From contig QCIF01000006.1 of assembly GCA_003216835.1 (NCBI GenBank), positions 30,326 through 94,325 of the forward strand: DNA of 64,000 nt, written 5' to 3'. The first letter of the stretch is position 1. Every line of letters begins with the position of its first letter. Source of the DNA: Prochlorococcus sp. AG-402-K10 (GTDB lineage: Bacteria > Cyanobacteriota > Cyanobacteriia > PCC-6307 > Cyanobiaceae). Of the stretch, positions 36,301-45,989 are shown one piece after another. The position numbers were made by a program, and so were the translations under genes. The notes under the pieces are model-generated. The model saw only the letters and a list, made by a program, of their open reading frames with translations, searched no databases and was not told the DNA's origin.

Positions 36301-37314
36301 ATGTCTGAAAAATATTTCACTAGAAGGCAGTTTTTACAATTTGGAGGAGGGGTATTATCGCTTTTTACCCTTTTTAAATTCTTTAATGATTTTTCGAAAA
36401 AAGTAAAAATTTCTTTTCAAAGTTCTTTTTTACCAATTTCTTTTAAAAAAACTTTCCCTAAAAAATGGAAAAAGCAGGAAATTAATTTTGCTGAATTTAA
36501 ATCTGAAAAATATAATAACAAAATTCTAGATTCTGATTTTACCCTCATAAACGATGGATGGATTGATATTATTAATTTTGAAAATTATCAAAATATAAAT
36601 TTTTTATCATTATTAGATAAGTTAGATCAAAGATCAGAAAATTTTCTGAATACTTTTGATGAAGATAAAAGAAATAAATTATTCCCTATTGGAGTTATAC
36701 CATATGCAGTTTTGATAAAAAATAATAAAGATTTAATTAATTCTGCTCATCAATCATGGGACTTTCTTTTATCTAAAAAATTAACGGGGAAAATTATATT
36801 TCCTCAAAGTCCAAGAATTATAATGTCTATAGCAAATACTATTGGTGTTAAAAATTCTATTGGAAAACTTAAAAGTCAAGCAATGATGTTTGAAGATAAG
36901 AATTCTCTAAATTGGTTAATTAATTCTGAAGATTCCTTGGCTATTGTTCCATATAGTCTTTGTTATAAATATCCGAAAATTGATTCAAGAATAACAATAG
37001 TTTTTCCTAAAAAAGGTGTACCTTTAATGTGGAATTTCATTCTTACGAAATCAAAAAAAAATAAGGAAATATTAATTGAGTGGATTAATTCTTTAGAAAA
37101 AAATAGAACTATAGATAAATTATCAAATCAAGGTTGGTACTTACCTTTTAAAAATGATTACTCTCAAAGTAAATTTAAACAACCTATTAAATCAAACATT
37201 TTTAGTTTAGGCCCTTCTAAAGAATGTTGGGAGAATAGTTGGTCTTTACATCCAATTAATAGTCAAAGAAAAATAAATTATGAAAAGTTGTGGAATGAAT
37301 CTTTAATCCCATAA
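36301..37314 (+). CDS. Tat-exported solute-binding-protein-like protein
   Basis: The 337-residue protein starts with a twin-arginine signal: TRRQFLQF (residues 7-14) followed by a hydrophobic stretch GGGVLSLFTLFKFF. The rest resembles periplasmic binding proteins of the spermidine/putrescine (PotD) type in pattern (VIPYAVLIKNNKDLINSAHQSW, KLTGKIIFPQSPR, IDSRITIVFPKKGVPLMWNF, KEILIEWINSLE). It is basic and very rich in Lys and Asn. No permease or ATPase is adjacent, and the ligand cannot be inferred. The start codon lies 3 bases after UPF0284. The 3' end overlaps the convergent reductase gene by 12 bases. Confidence 0.65.
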   Translation: MSEKYFTRRQFLQFGGGVLSLFTLFKFFNDFSKKVKISFQSSFLPISFKKTFPKKWKKQEINFAEFKSEKYNNKILDSDFTLINDGWIDIINFENYQNINFLSLLDKLDQRSENFLNTFDEDKRNKLFPIGVIPYAVLIKNNKDLINSAHQSWDFLLSKKLTGKIIFPQSPRIIMSIANTIGVKNSIGKLKSQAMMFEDKNSLNWLINSEDSLAIVPYSLCYKYPKIDSRITIVFPKKGVPLMWNFILTKSKKNKEILIEWINSLEKNRTIDKLSNQGWYLPFKNDYSQSKFKQPIKSNIFSLGPSKECWENSWSLHPINSQRKINYEKLWNESLIP

Positions 37315-38445
37315 TCTTTTTCTTGGTTTTTCGATTAATAAATTATGGGTTTGCTTTAATAATTCTGGTATATCTAATTTAGTTGGACATCTAGGAACAC
37401 ATTCATTGCACTGTAGACAAAATGAAGAATTTTTTTCTTCCCACCAGTGCCCAGCTCTTCCGATTAAATTATATCTTTCTTTAGCAAAGTCTAATTGGCC
37501 ATACCCAATAGATATATTTCTTAAGCGAAGTATTTCCGGAATAGGAATTTCATTTGGGCATGGTAGGCAAAGTCTGCATTGTTGACATTTGGTAGAACTT
37601 AATCTTTCATCTGCTATCTTTTCAATATTTTTGAGAGCATTAATTTCAAGTTTTGTTAGTTTCTGACAAGAGTTCCTAAGTTTTTTTGCTAACTGAAAAT
37701 CTTCAATTTTTGTTGCGCCTAGGGATAAAGTTGTAATACCATTTGCTAACAAAAATCTATATGCCAGTTCTAATGGATGAAATGGTTTAGAAGCTTCTAA
37801 CAAAAGATCACTTGGTGAATATAATCTTCCTCCTTTGTCAGCAGGTGATATTGCTAATACTCCCATACCTTTTTTTAAAGCTAGTTCTGCCAGAGGAATT
37901 TTAGATTGATCTAACAAATGTAAGTGAAGATTACAAAAACTAAAATATTCACTTTTAATTGCTTTTTGTATAAGTGAAAAACTTCCATGCGAGCTAAAAC
38001 CAACTTGATCAACTAATCTATTTTCAAAAATCCATTTTATGAATTTATTACCTTCTCCAAATAGTACCCACTCTAAATGTTGATTTAAGTTTATTCCATG
38101 AATTGCAAGATTATTAATTTTCTTAAGCTTTAGATTTTTAAGAGAATTCTCGAAATTATTTCTTAGATAATTAAGATCACCCTTAGGTAAAACTTTGGTA
38201 GTAATTATCCAATTATTTTTTGATATTTTATCGTCTATTTCTAACTTTTTTAAAGCATTTCCAATAAGAACTTCCGCATTACCATAAGAGGCTGCTGTCT
38301 CAATATGATTAATACCTACACTGTGTGCGTTTTTTATAATGTGATACATTTTATCAAGACTTTCAGTTGATCGCATTGTTCCTAATGTGAATAAACTTAC
38401 TTTGGATCTTTTGCCAAACAATCTTTTTTGTGAATCAATTATCAT
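37303..38445 (-). CDS. Aldo/keto reductase with C-terminal ferredoxin-type domain
   Basis: The 380-residue protein has an AKR TIM barrel at residues ~10-265 (LGTMRSTESLDKMYHIIKNA, HIETAASYGNAEVLIGNALK with the YG motif, LKLKKINNLAIHGIN). The C-terminal part has two cysteine groups, CQQCRLCLPCP and CLQCNECVPRCP, that can hold two [4Fe-4S] clusters. Such ferredoxin-fused AKRs are common in cyanobacteria; the physiological substrate is not known. It is on the minus strand, divergent from riboflavin synthase across 105 bases, with a 12-base tail overlap with the Tat protein gene. Confidence 0.85.
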   Translation of the reverse strand: MIIDSQKRLFGKRSKVSLFTLGTMRSTESLDKMYHIIKNAHSVGINHIETAASYGNAEVLIGNALKKLEIDDKISKNNWIITTKVLPKGDLNYLRNNFENSLKNLKLKKINNLAIHGINLNQHLEWVLFGEGNKFIKWIFENRLVDQVGFSSHGSFSLIQKAIKSEYFSFCNLHLHLLDQSKIPLAELALKKGMGVLAISPADKGGRLYSPSDLLLEASKPFHPLELAYRFLLANGITTLSLGATKIEDFQLAKKLRNSCQKLTKLEINALKNIEKIADERLSSTKCQQCRLCLPCPNEIPIPEILRLRNISIGYGQLDFAKERYNLIGRAGHWWEEKNSSFCLQCNECVPRCPTKLDIPELLKQTHNLLIEKPRKRLWD

Positions 38446-38550
38446 ATAAAAATGATTAATTTATTTTTGGTAAATCTTTAATTTATTTATAGTTTAAAAT
38501 TATTTAAAGTAAAATAAAGTTAATAAAAGCTTTGTAAAATATTCAAATCT

Positions 38551-39204
38551 ATGTTTACAGGAATAGTCCAATCAATAGGAAAATTAAAACAGAAACAAAA
38601 CATACTTTCAATTGAAATCATTGATAATTTTTTTGATATTAAAATTGGTGATAGCATTGCTGTTGATGGTATTTGTTTAACAGTTAAAGAAATTTTCCAA
38701 AAAGAATTTACAGTCGATGTTAGTGAGGAAACATTGAACAAGACTACCTTAGGATTGAAGACTAATATGAATCAAATTGTTAATTTAGAACCAGCTCTAC
38801 GGCTATCTGATCGTCTTGGAGGGCATATAGTTAGCGGACATATTGATGGTCTTGGGACTGTTCAGAATATAGAAAAATTAGACAAATCATGGCTATTATC
38901 AATAAAGTGGCAAAATGACAATTTTTCGAAATATGTAGTTGATAAAGGTAGTATTTGTGTAAATGGGATTAGCCTGACGATTGCAAAATATTTGAACGAG
39001 GGAGAAATATTTACTATTGCTATAATTCCTCATACATGGCATACCACAAATTTGAAGAATTTAAATGTTGGCGATAGTGTGAACCTTGAGGCGGATGCAC
39101 TAATTAAATACGTAGAGAAATTACTTTTTTTTAATAAGAACAAACCTGAAGATCTTTCTAAGAATCAAATCTCATCAGAGTGGCTTAAAGAAAATGGTTG
39201 GTAA
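38551..39204 (+). CDS. ribE: Riboflavin synthase (alpha subunit)
   Basis: Riboflavin synthase dismutates two molecules of 6,7-dimethyl-8-ribityllumazine to riboflavin. The 217-residue protein has the MFTGIVQ start. It is built from two homologous barrels: GDSIAVDGICLTVKEI ... LSDRLGGHIVSGHIDGLG in the first, and KGSICVNGISLTIAKY ... IIPHTWHTTNLKNLNVGDSVNLEAD in the second. The barrel duplication and length match the family. I looked for an FMN riboswitch in the 105 bases upstream and saw none. The next gene (cyAbrB) is convergent, with 9 bases between the stops. Confidence 0.97.
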   Translation: MFTGIVQSIGKLKQKQNILSIEIIDNFFDIKIGDSIAVDGICLTVKEIFQKEFTVDVSEETLNKTTLGLKTNMNQIVNLEPALRLSDRLGGHIVSGHIDGLGTVQNIEKLDKSWLLSIKWQNDNFSKYVVDKGSICVNGISLTIAKYLNEGEIFTIAIIPHTWHTTNLKNLNVGDSVNLEADALIKYVEKLLFFNKNKPEDLSKNQISSEWLKENGW

Positions 39205-39213
39205 AAATATTTG

Positions 39214-39567
39214 TTATTTTAATGGAGTAAGATAAATTGTTTTGGAATCTTTTTTTAGATCAATTTTAAATCCTTGACCAGGTTGAAGGCCTAATTTTTT
39301 CGTATAGGCATGACCTATTAATAAGTTACCATTACCGTGAACCTTAGTTTTAAATTCTGCTTGCCTGCCTTTTGAAGCTCTATTACCAGGTCTCCCAGGA
39401 CCATTATTTCCTAATTTATATCCCTTAGCTTTAATAAGTGCCCTGTAAAAAAATTTTCTTAAAACTCTTCCACTAGGACCTACATAGCCACAAGCTTTTG
39501 CTATCTCATCCTCAGATTGCTTACTTAGTAATTTTGATTTTTCAAGAAGTTCTTTTCCTTCAAGCAT
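39214..39567 (-). CDS. cyAbrB-type transcriptional regulator
   Basis: The 117-residue protein belongs to the cyanobacterial AbrB-like family, DNA-binding regulators associated with carbon, nitrogen and stress responses. Residues ~15-50 (SEDEIAKACGYVGPSGRVL then RKFFYRALIKAKGYK) and a basic GPGRPGNRASKGRQAEFKTK stretch precede the C-terminal AbrB-like swapped-hairpin domain (KVHGNGNLLIGHAYTKKLG, then QPGQGFKIDLKK). Family members are usually two copies per genome; only one is here. It sits alone on the minus strand upstream of the cox operon, 96 bases after the ctaE-side gap. Confidence 0.88.
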   Translation of the reverse strand: MLEGKELLEKSKLLSKQSEDEIAKACGYVGPSGRVLRKFFYRALIKAKGYKLGNNGPGRPGNRASKGRQAEFKTKVHGNGNLLIGHAYTKKLGLQPGQGFKIDLKKDSKTIYLTPLK

Positions 39568-39663
39568 TATATACGCGTTTTCTAATTATATATTCTTACT
39601 AAAAATAAGAATTGTGGCAATATAAATTAATAAAAAATATAGTTTTTCGATCAAAACTTTTTC

Positions 39664-40266
39664 TTATAAAAGATACAAAATAATAAACAATATTACCCAA
39701 ATGCCGTCTACGAAATGCCAGTATAATTCAACTGCTTCTAAAGGGAACATATTTTTACTTGTAATTCTTCCTGTATTTAATCTTGTTTGCCAGGAAATAA
39801 TTAAGATCATTAAAGTTCCTAAAGTTACATGTAATCCATGAAAACCTGTTAAAGCATAAAATGTACTAGCAAATAAATTATCTGTAAGACCAAAGGGTAA
39901 ATGGAAATATTCAAACAGTTGACATATTAAAAAAATTATTCCAAGAAATGCAGTTAAGATTAACCATTTTTGTGAGTCTGAGTTTTTATCTTTTAGTAGT
40001 GCCTTCCCCGCCTTATGGAAAGTTGCACTACTAACAAGCAATAATATTGTATTTAATGTTGGTATAGGCAGCTCTAATTCATATATTGCCCCTTCAGGTA
40101 ATGGGTTGACTGCTTTATAAGTAAGATAAGCAGCAAAAAAACCAGCAAAAGTCATCCCGTCAGCAATTAGGAAAGTTACTAGTCCAAACATTCTGAAGTC
40201 TTCATGATTTTTACTAACTTCAGGGGTACTTTTTTGAATTTCTTTTGAGCTATCTAAAGTTGTCAT
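39664..40266 (-). CDS. ctaE: Cytochrome c oxidase subunit III
   Basis: Subunit III of the aa3-type terminal oxidase. The 200-residue protein has five hydrophobic segments, the short cyanobacterial form. It has the typical FGLVTFLIADGMTFAGFFAAYLTY near the N-terminus, FYALTGFHGLHVTLGTLMI, and the C-terminal AVELYWHFVDGIWVILFI. Its start codon overlaps the ctaD stop by 4 bases (ATGA type). It is the last gene of the ctaCDE operon. Confidence 0.97.
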   Translation of the reverse strand: MTTLDSSKEIQKSTPEVSKNHEDFRMFGLVTFLIADGMTFAGFFAAYLTYKAVNPLPEGAIYELELPIPTLNTILLLVSSATFHKAGKALLKDKNSDSQKWLILTAFLGIIFLICQLFEYFHLPFGLTDNLFASTFYALTGFHGLHVTLGTLMILIISWQTRLNTGRITSKNMFPLEAVELYWHFVDGIWVILFIILYLL

Positions 40267-41897
40267 ATCTTTTTATTTTTTTGAGAAAAAGAATCTCCAT
40301 AACCGTAAGGTTCTACTACTAAAGGAGCGTCTCCCTCCCAGTTTTCGACAGGCGGAGGAGATGACGTTAACCATTCAGGAGTTAAAGCATTCCAAGGATT
40401 ATCTCCTGAATCTTTACCATTTCTAACACTTAGAAATATGTTAACTAAAAATGGAATAGTACTTATAGCCATTAATAGAGCACCAATACTGCTAATTTGA
40501 TTGACGAATTGAAATTGAGGATCATATTCTGCAACTCTTCTTGGCATGCCATTTAAACCAAGCCAATGTTGAGGGGCAAAGCATAAGTTAAATCCAATAA
40601 AGGTAATAGCAAAATGTATTATTCCCAATTTTTCACCGAGCATTTTACCCGTAACTTTTGGGAACCAATGATAAATGGATGAGAAAATGATAAAAACAGT
40701 TCCTCCATAAACTATGTAATGAAAGTGGGCTACAACAAAATATGTATCATGCACATGAATATCAAAAGGAACTTGAGCTAGAGCAACTCCTGTAATGCCT
40801 CCAAAAACAAAATTTATAATAAATCCACATGAGAATAACATCGCACTATTGATAGATATTTTGCCTCCCCATAAGGTTGCCACCCAATTGAAAAACTTTA
40901 TTCCAGTTGGAACTGCTATAAATGAAGTGGCAATAGTAAAGAATAATCTCATCCAAGGCGGCGTCCCACTAGTAAACATGTGGTGGGCCCAAACAACTAA
41001 ACCAAGGACAACTATGCCCATTATTGAATAAACCATTGTTGTGTATCCAAAAAGTGGCTTTCTAGAATGCACTGGAAGGATTTCACTTACTAAACCAAAA
41101 GCCGGAAGAACCATAATGTAAACAGCTGGATGAGAGTAAAACCAAAATAAATGTTGATAAACTACCACGTTCCCACCTAAGACAGGATTAAAAAAACCTG
41201 TGTGAGCAACAATGTCAAAGCTAAGTAAAATCAATGTGCCTGCTAATACTGGAGTTGATAAGACTACTAATAAACTTGTACCAAGCATTGCCCAGCAATA
41301 CATTGGTAATTGCATAAGTTTTAATCCAGGCCTTCTTAATTTGATAATTGTCGCAATAAAGTTTATTCCTCCAAAGATAGAGCTTCCACCAAGCAATAAA
41401 ACACTAATGATCCAAATTATTTGTCCTGATTGAGGAGTGGTTATACTCAAAGGAGGGTAAGCAGTCCATCCAGATTGTGCAGCTCCTTCAACAAAATAAC
41501 TTGCTATTAACATCAAACCTGAAGGTGGGATTAGCCAAAAAGCTACAGCATTTAATCTTGGGAATGCCATATCTCTTGCACCTACATAAAATGGGATTAA
41601 ATAATTTCCAAAAGCACCATTTACTACGGGAACTATCCAAAGAAAGATCATTATTGTCCCATGCAAGGTTAAAAATTGGTTATATACATCTCTTGGCAGA
41701 AAGTCAGACATTGGGCTTGCTAGTTCTATTCTTATTGCGCTTGCTAAAGTCCCACCAATTAAATAAAAAAGAAAACCACAAACCATATATTGGATTCCAA
41801 TTACTTTATGATCAAGGCTAAAACTAAAGTATCTAAGCCAACCATTAGGTTGAAGTCTCTGATGATTATCTTTTTGTCGATCAATTGATATTGTCAT
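40263..41897 (-). CDS. ctaD: Cytochrome c oxidase subunit I
   Basis: The catalytic subunit carries haem a, haem a3 and CuB and reduces O2 to water. The 544-residue protein has about twelve membrane segments. It contains the low-spin haem His in FLTLHGTIMIFLW, the CuB/Tyr region WFYSHPAVYIMVLPAFG, and HHMFTSGTPP. The paired haem histidines are in HDTYFVVAHFHYIVYGG. The C-terminal tail is polar and short. It overlaps both neighbours by 4 bases, so translation of ctaC, ctaD and ctaE is probably coupled. Confidence 0.98.
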   Translation of the reverse strand: MTISIDRQKDNHQRLQPNGWLRYFSFSLDHKVIGIQYMVCGFLFYLIGGTLASAIRIELASPMSDFLPRDVYNQFLTLHGTIMIFLWIVPVVNGAFGNYLIPFYVGARDMAFPRLNAVAFWLIPPSGLMLIASYFVEGAAQSGWTAYPPLSITTPQSGQIIWIISVLLLGGSSIFGGINFIATIIKLRRPGLKLMQLPMYCWAMLGTSLLVVLSTPVLAGTLILLSFDIVAHTGFFNPVLGGNVVVYQHLFWFYSHPAVYIMVLPAFGLVSEILPVHSRKPLFGYTTMVYSIMGIVVLGLVVWAHHMFTSGTPPWMRLFFTIATSFIAVPTGIKFFNWVATLWGGKISINSAMLFSCGFIINFVFGGITGVALAQVPFDIHVHDTYFVVAHFHYIVYGGTVFIIFSSIYHWFPKVTGKMLGEKLGIIHFAITFIGFNLCFAPQHWLGLNGMPRRVAEYDPQFQFVNQISSIGALLMAISTIPFLVNIFLSVRNGKDSGDNPWNALTPEWLTSSPPPVENWEGDAPLVVEPYGYGDSFSQKNKKI

Positions 41898-42697
41898 AAA
41901 TCAACCTCTGTTTTTTTATTCTTATTAAACCAATCTTTGTAATCAGATTCATCTTCAACAATAATCGAAGCTCTCATTCCTCCATGATATGGACCACATA
42001 GTTCAGCGCAAATAATTGGATATTTACCAATTTTTGTAGGAGTGAAATTTAAGATAGTTGGTTGGCCAGGAATAATATCTTGTTTAATTCGGAACTCTGG
42101 GACCCAAAAAGCATGTATGACATCTTTAGATTCCATTCTCATGGATACTTTATTATTAACAGGAACGTGCAGCTCTCCTGAAATAAATTCGCCTTTGGGG
42201 TAATTAAAGAGAAATGCAAATTGCATAGCTGAAACTTCAACAGACAAATTGTTGTTTGCAATATCATTATTAGAAGATTGACTGATGCCAGCCCAAATTT
42301 TTTCATTATTGGAACTCATCATTTCATGGCTATGATTTAATTCCTTCATTCCTCCCATTCGATCGTAAATGTTATAGCTATATATTCCTATTATTAAAAC
42401 AATTATAGATGGAATTAACGTCCATATGATCTCTAAGCTCAAGTTCCCTTCTAAAGCTATTCCATCTCCTATTTCATCCTTTCTTCTCTTGAATTTAAAT
42501 AAGCTATAAATAACTGCTAGTGTCATACCTATAAAAATTATTAAACCAATAACGAAAAGAATTTTAAAAAGTTCATCGTAAATAGGTGCATTTATACTTG
42601 CCTCTGCAGGGAGTAAATTGACGTTAAAACCAATCCAAAAAGATATACCAAAAACACAAGAAATTATAAGTATTAAATAAATGTTTTTATTTAACAA
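41894..42697 (-). CDS. ctaC: Cytochrome c oxidase subunit II
   Basis: Subunit II holds the binuclear CuA site that accepts electrons from cytochrome c6 or plastocyanin. The 267-residue protein has an N-terminal hydrophobic segment (YLILIISCVFGISFWIGFNV) and two hairpin membrane helices (LFKILFVIGLIIFIGMTLAVIY, LSLEIIWTLIPSIIVLIIGIY). The soluble cupredoxin domain has HAFWVPEFRIKQDIIPG and the CuA ligands in CAELCGPYHGGM. It is the first gene of the minus-strand ctaCDE operon. The 214-base gap to the divergent ctaA gene presumably contains promoters for both directions, but none is clear. Confidence 0.97.
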   Translation of the reverse strand: MLNKNIYLILIISCVFGISFWIGFNVNLLPAEASINAPIYDELFKILFVIGLIIFIGMTLAVIYSLFKFKRRKDEIGDGIALEGNLSLEIIWTLIPSIIVLIIGIYSYNIYDRMGGMKELNHSHEMMSSNNEKIWAGISQSSNNDIANNNLSVEVSAMQFAFLFNYPKGEFISGELHVPVNNKVSMRMESKDVIHAFWVPEFRIKQDIIPGQPTILNFTPTKIGKYPIICAELCGPYHGGMRASIIVEDESDYKDWFNKNKKTEVDL

Positions 42698-42911
42698 TGT
42701 TTGATTAAAAAATAGTATTTATATTATCAACATATTCTTTTTTTTTGATTCTGCATCATTTTTTAAAGGAAAATGATTGAAATTTATAACTTCTTAAGAT
42801 TTAAAAAAAAAAGGGGTAGTATTAATAACTTTTTAAAGTTAAATGTCAGGAAAAAAAGATTAAAAGAACAAATTATTTTTGAAAATAAACATATTAATTT
42901 TTAATTAATGT

Positions 42912-43886
42912 TTGCTTTTTAATTATAAATTATTATGCAAAATATTAGTTTGGATTAAATTGATTAAAAGCCAAATATATAAGTCAAGCTATATTCCAAT
43001 TTTGAAAGGATTGGGAAATCATACTGTATTAGCCTTAATCGCCTTAATCGTTATAGGAGGAGCTACACGAGTTATGGAGGCGGGACTTGCCTGTCCTGAT
43101 TGGCCTTTGTGTTACGGATCTTTTTTGCCCCTTAAACATATTAATATAAGAGTTTTTCTAGAATGGTTTCATCGTCTAGATGCTTTTATTGTAGGAATAT
43201 TAATTCTCTCTAAATTTATACTTTCACTAATTTGGAGTAAAGAAATTCCAAATTGGTTACCAAAAACTTATTCTCTATTAGTATTTTTAGTTTTAGTTCA
43301 AGGCTCACTAGGAGCATTAACAGTAATTAACCTACTTAATTCATATACTGTTTCAGGACATCTTTTGATAGCATTTCTTCTTCTTATTTTAACGATTTCA
43401 ATAAATCAGAATCTAGAGAATAAAGAAATTGAAGAACCATTGATTGGGTGGAAATTATTATTGTGTGCACCTTTAATTCTTACCTTAATTCAATCTTTTA
43501 TTGGCGTAAGGGTTGCATCAACTTGGTCTGCACATCTTTGCTTATCTTTTAACAAACAATGTCTAATACTTGATACTCATAAATTATTTGCTTTCCCAAT
43601 CACTTTCTCAATTGTATCCATTATTGGTATCTCAATATATAAGCAAAGTTTATTTTTAAAAAACTGGAAATATTTATCCGCACTTGTTTTCCTTTTGATT
43701 TCCCAAATTGTTCTTGGCGTATTAAGTCTTAAAACAAATTTAAATGAACCGATTTTTATTATTGGTCATCAACTTAATGCTTCATTATTCGTGGCAATTT
43801 TAACAACATTAATTTTTAGAAATCCTTTTTTAAAAAAAGAGTTAAGCCCTTCACTAAATTCTCAGATGGTTGGTATTAAGACATGA
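42912..43886 (+). CDS. ctaA: Haem A synthase
   Basis: CtaA oxidises the C8 methyl of haem O to give haem A for cytochrome oxidase. The 324-residue protein has about eight membrane segments and the family start of the core [24 protein letters not shown] haem-ligand His is in [12 protein letters not shown], the second-half equivalents are near [13 protein letters not shown] and [12 protein letters not shown], and Cys residues are in CPDWPLC and [10 protein letters not shown]. The start is uncertain: TTG at 42912 is used, which yields a ~30-residue N-terminal region before the first membrane helix. It overlaps ctaB by 4 bases. Confidence 0.93.
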   Translation: MLFNYKLLCKILVWIKLIKSQIYKSSYIPILKGLGNHTVLALIALIVIGGATRVMEAGLACPDWPLCYGSFLPLKHINIRVFLEWFHRLDAFIVGILILSKFILSLIWSKEIPNWLPKTYSLLVFLVLVQGSLGALTVINLLNSYTVSGHLLIAFLLLILTISINQNLENKEIEEPLIGWKLLLCAPLILTLIQSFIGVRVASTWSAHLCLSFNKQCLILDTHKLFAFPITFSIVSIIGISIYKQSLFLKNWKYLSALVFLLISQIVLGVLSLKTNLNEPIFIIGHQLNASLFVAILTTLIFRNPFLKKELSPSLNSQMVGIKT

Positions 43887-44881
43887 ACAGTAACGTAGAA
43901 AACTTGAACTATCAATCTTCAACTAGAGATGAAGTTGTACCTTCAAGAAAAAAAATAACATTGCCACCTTGGCTTGAAGTAGCAAAACCAAGATTAATTC
44001 CTCTTTTACTAGCAACAACTTTGGGGGGCATGGCTTTAACAGAGGAATGGCCTTTATCATCCCCGAAACTTATATGTACTTTAGGAGGAGGTGCTTTAGC
44101 AGCAGCAGCAGCAGGAGCTCTTAATTGCCTATGGGAAATGGATTTAGACAAAAGGATGAAAAGAACAAGTAAAAGAGCTTTGCCAGCAGGTAAGTTGTCA
44201 TCAAAGACTGTCTTTTTAGCTGCCGTTTCATGTACTTTGGCGGCTTCGATGCTTTTAATAAGCGGTGTAAATTATTTAGCTGCAGGATTAACACTCCTTG
44301 GCTTGTGTAGCTACGTAATTTTATATACGGTTATTCTTAAACCTCGTACAACTCAAAATATTGTTTTCGGAGGAGTAGCAGGCGCTATACCCCCTTTAGT
44401 TGGTGCATCTGCTGCTACTGGACACGTTGGTCTTAGTGGGTGGTGGTTGTTTACTTTAGTTATGTTATGGACTCCAGCTCATTTTTGGGCACTTGCAATT
44501 TTGTTAAAAGATGATTATGCATCTGTTGGTATTCCTATGCTTCCCTCAGTTAAAGGATCAGTCTTTACAGTTAAAGCGATTTCTCGTTATGGATGGGCGA
44601 CCGTTCTTATGAGTATTTTGGGAATCTTTGCTTTGCCTGAAGGAGGTCTTTTATATGGGATTATGTTATTACCTTTTAATGGAAGACTTTTGCAATTAAT
44701 AAATAGATTGAAAAAATCACCTGATGATATGACAGAAGCAAAAGGTTTATTTAGATGGTCAATACTATATATGTTTGGAATTTGTCTTTTATTATTAATT
44801 TCAAGAACTCAACTTTCGGTAGAATTTGAACAACAATCTCTCCAAATATATTCGTCTATATTATCCAAGTTTAGTAATTAA
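43883..44881 (+). CDS. ctaB: Haem O synthase (protohaem IX farnesyltransferase)
   Basis: CtaB adds a farnesyl group to protohaem IX. The 332-residue UbiA-superfamily membrane protein has about nine membrane segments. Its first Asp-rich motif is [23 protein letters not shown], with the conserved N, D and RALP residues, and the loop [25 protein letters not shown] is diagnostic of haem O synthase. The N-terminal ~35 residues are polar. ATG overlaps the ctaA stop by 4 bases, so the two haem enzymes are co-translated. The ABC-type ATPase gene follows 36 bases downstream. Confidence 0.97.
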   Translation: MNSNVENLNYQSSTRDEVVPSRKKITLPPWLEVAKPRLIPLLLATTLGGMALTEEWPLSSPKLICTLGGGALAAAAAGALNCLWEMDLDKRMKRTSKRALPAGKLSSKTVFLAAVSCTLAASMLLISGVNYLAAGLTLLGLCSYVILYTVILKPRTTQNIVFGGVAGAIPPLVGASAATGHVGLSGWWLFTLVMLWTPAHFWALAILLKDDYASVGIPMLPSVKGSVFTVKAISRYGWATVLMSILGIFALPEGGLLYGIMLLPFNGRLLQLINRLKKSPDDMTEAKGLFRWSILYMFGICLLLLISRTQLSVEFEQQSLQIYSSILSKFSN

Positions 44882-44917
44882 TTTGGATATAATATGTTCT
44901 TAAAATAAAAAGTTAGT

Positions 44918-45937
44918 TTGATGAGTTATATAAAAGTTAAAGAAATTTCAAAATCATATTCTGATATACATGCCTTGAAAGGTTTATCAATGGAAATCCC
45001 TGCTGGAACATTATTTGGAATTCTAGGTCCAAATGGCGCAGGTAAATCAACACTAATAAAAATACTAGCTACTTTAATTGAACCTGATAGTGGTGAGATT
45101 TCTATAAATAATATAAATTTGATAAAGAATTCAAGGCAAATTAGAGAATTAATTGGTTATGTAGCTCAAGATGTTGCACTTGATAAAATACTTACAGGAA
45201 GAGAGCTTTTAGATTTTCAATCAGATTTATATCACATTAATAAAAATAAAAAAATTGAAAGAATAGAAACACTAATCAATCAGTTAGAAATGAATGATTG
45301 GATTGATAGGAAATGTGGAACATATTCAGGGGGAATGAAAAGAAGAATAGATCTAGCTGCTGGGCTTTTACATTTACCCAAAGTCTTAATATTGGATGAA
45401 CCTACTGTTGGGTTAGATATTGAAAGTCGAAATATAATATGGCAACTCTTGAAAGATTTGAGAAATGATGGCATGACTGTTCTTTTAAGTAGTCATTATC
45501 TTGATGAGATAGATAAATTAGCAGATAGGTTAATAATTATTGATCACGGAAGAGTTATAGCACAAGGAACTCCTGCTCAACTTAAAAATAAGTTAGGAGG
45601 AGATAGAATAACTTTGAAGGTTAGAGAATTTAGTAATCAGGAAGAAGCAGAAAAAATATGCGAAATATTATCTTCAATCGATGGAATAACTCAGATTATT
45701 ATTAATAAAGCTCAAGGTTATTCAATAAATTTTGTAGCAGATAAAGAAAAGGACTTACTTCCGAAACTCAAAGTTGAATTAGCCTTTTCAAATTTTGAAA
45801 TATTTTCTCTTGCTCAAAGTCAACCAAGTTTAGATGATGTATATCTTCAGGCCACTGGCAAAACATTATTAGATGCTGAAATTTCTATGACAGGTAAAAG
45901 AGATCTTAAAAAAGAATCTAAGCAATCAATGAGATAA
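44918..45937 (+). CDS. ABC-2 type transporter ATP-binding protein (DrrA-like)
   Basis: The 339-residue ATPase has Walker A LGPNGAGKSTLIK, Q-loop IGYVAQDVALDKILTG, signature YSGGMKRRIDLAAGLLHLP, Walker B VLILDEPTVGLD, and H-loop LLSSHYLDEID. A C-terminal ~85-residue domain (LKVREFSNQEEAEKICEIL ... SLDDVYLQATGKTL) is typical of DrrA-like drug/lipid exporter ATPases. The permease gene is next (52 bases downstream). The substrate is not known. Confidence 0.9.
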   Translation: MMSYIKVKEISKSYSDIHALKGLSMEIPAGTLFGILGPNGAGKSTLIKILATLIEPDSGEISINNINLIKNSRQIRELIGYVAQDVALDKILTGRELLDFQSDLYHINKNKKIERIETLINQLEMNDWIDRKCGTYSGGMKRRIDLAAGLLHLPKVLILDEPTVGLDIESRNIIWQLLKDLRNDGMTVLLSSHYLDEIDKLADRLIIIDHGRVIAQGTPAQLKNKLGGDRITLKVREFSNQEEAEKICEILSSIDGITQIIINKAQGYSINFVADKEKDLLPKLKVELAFSNFEIFSLAQSQPSLDDVYLQATGKTLLDAEISMTGKRDLKKESKQSMR

Positions 45938-45989
45938 AAATAAAAAAATCTTGATAGCTAATTATAATGATTACTAATTATCGATAACT

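Noticed and set aside
38446..38550. FMN riboswitch before riboflavin synthase
   Set aside because: The 105-base spacer is AT-rich and lacks the conserved RFN element boxes.
42773..42904. 43-residue ORF before ctaA with an AAGGA ribosome-binding site
   Set aside because: It is basic, low-complexity and AT-driven, with no hydrophobic or domain-like pattern. It lies in the likely ctaC/ctaA promoter region. A conserved frame in other strains would change this view.
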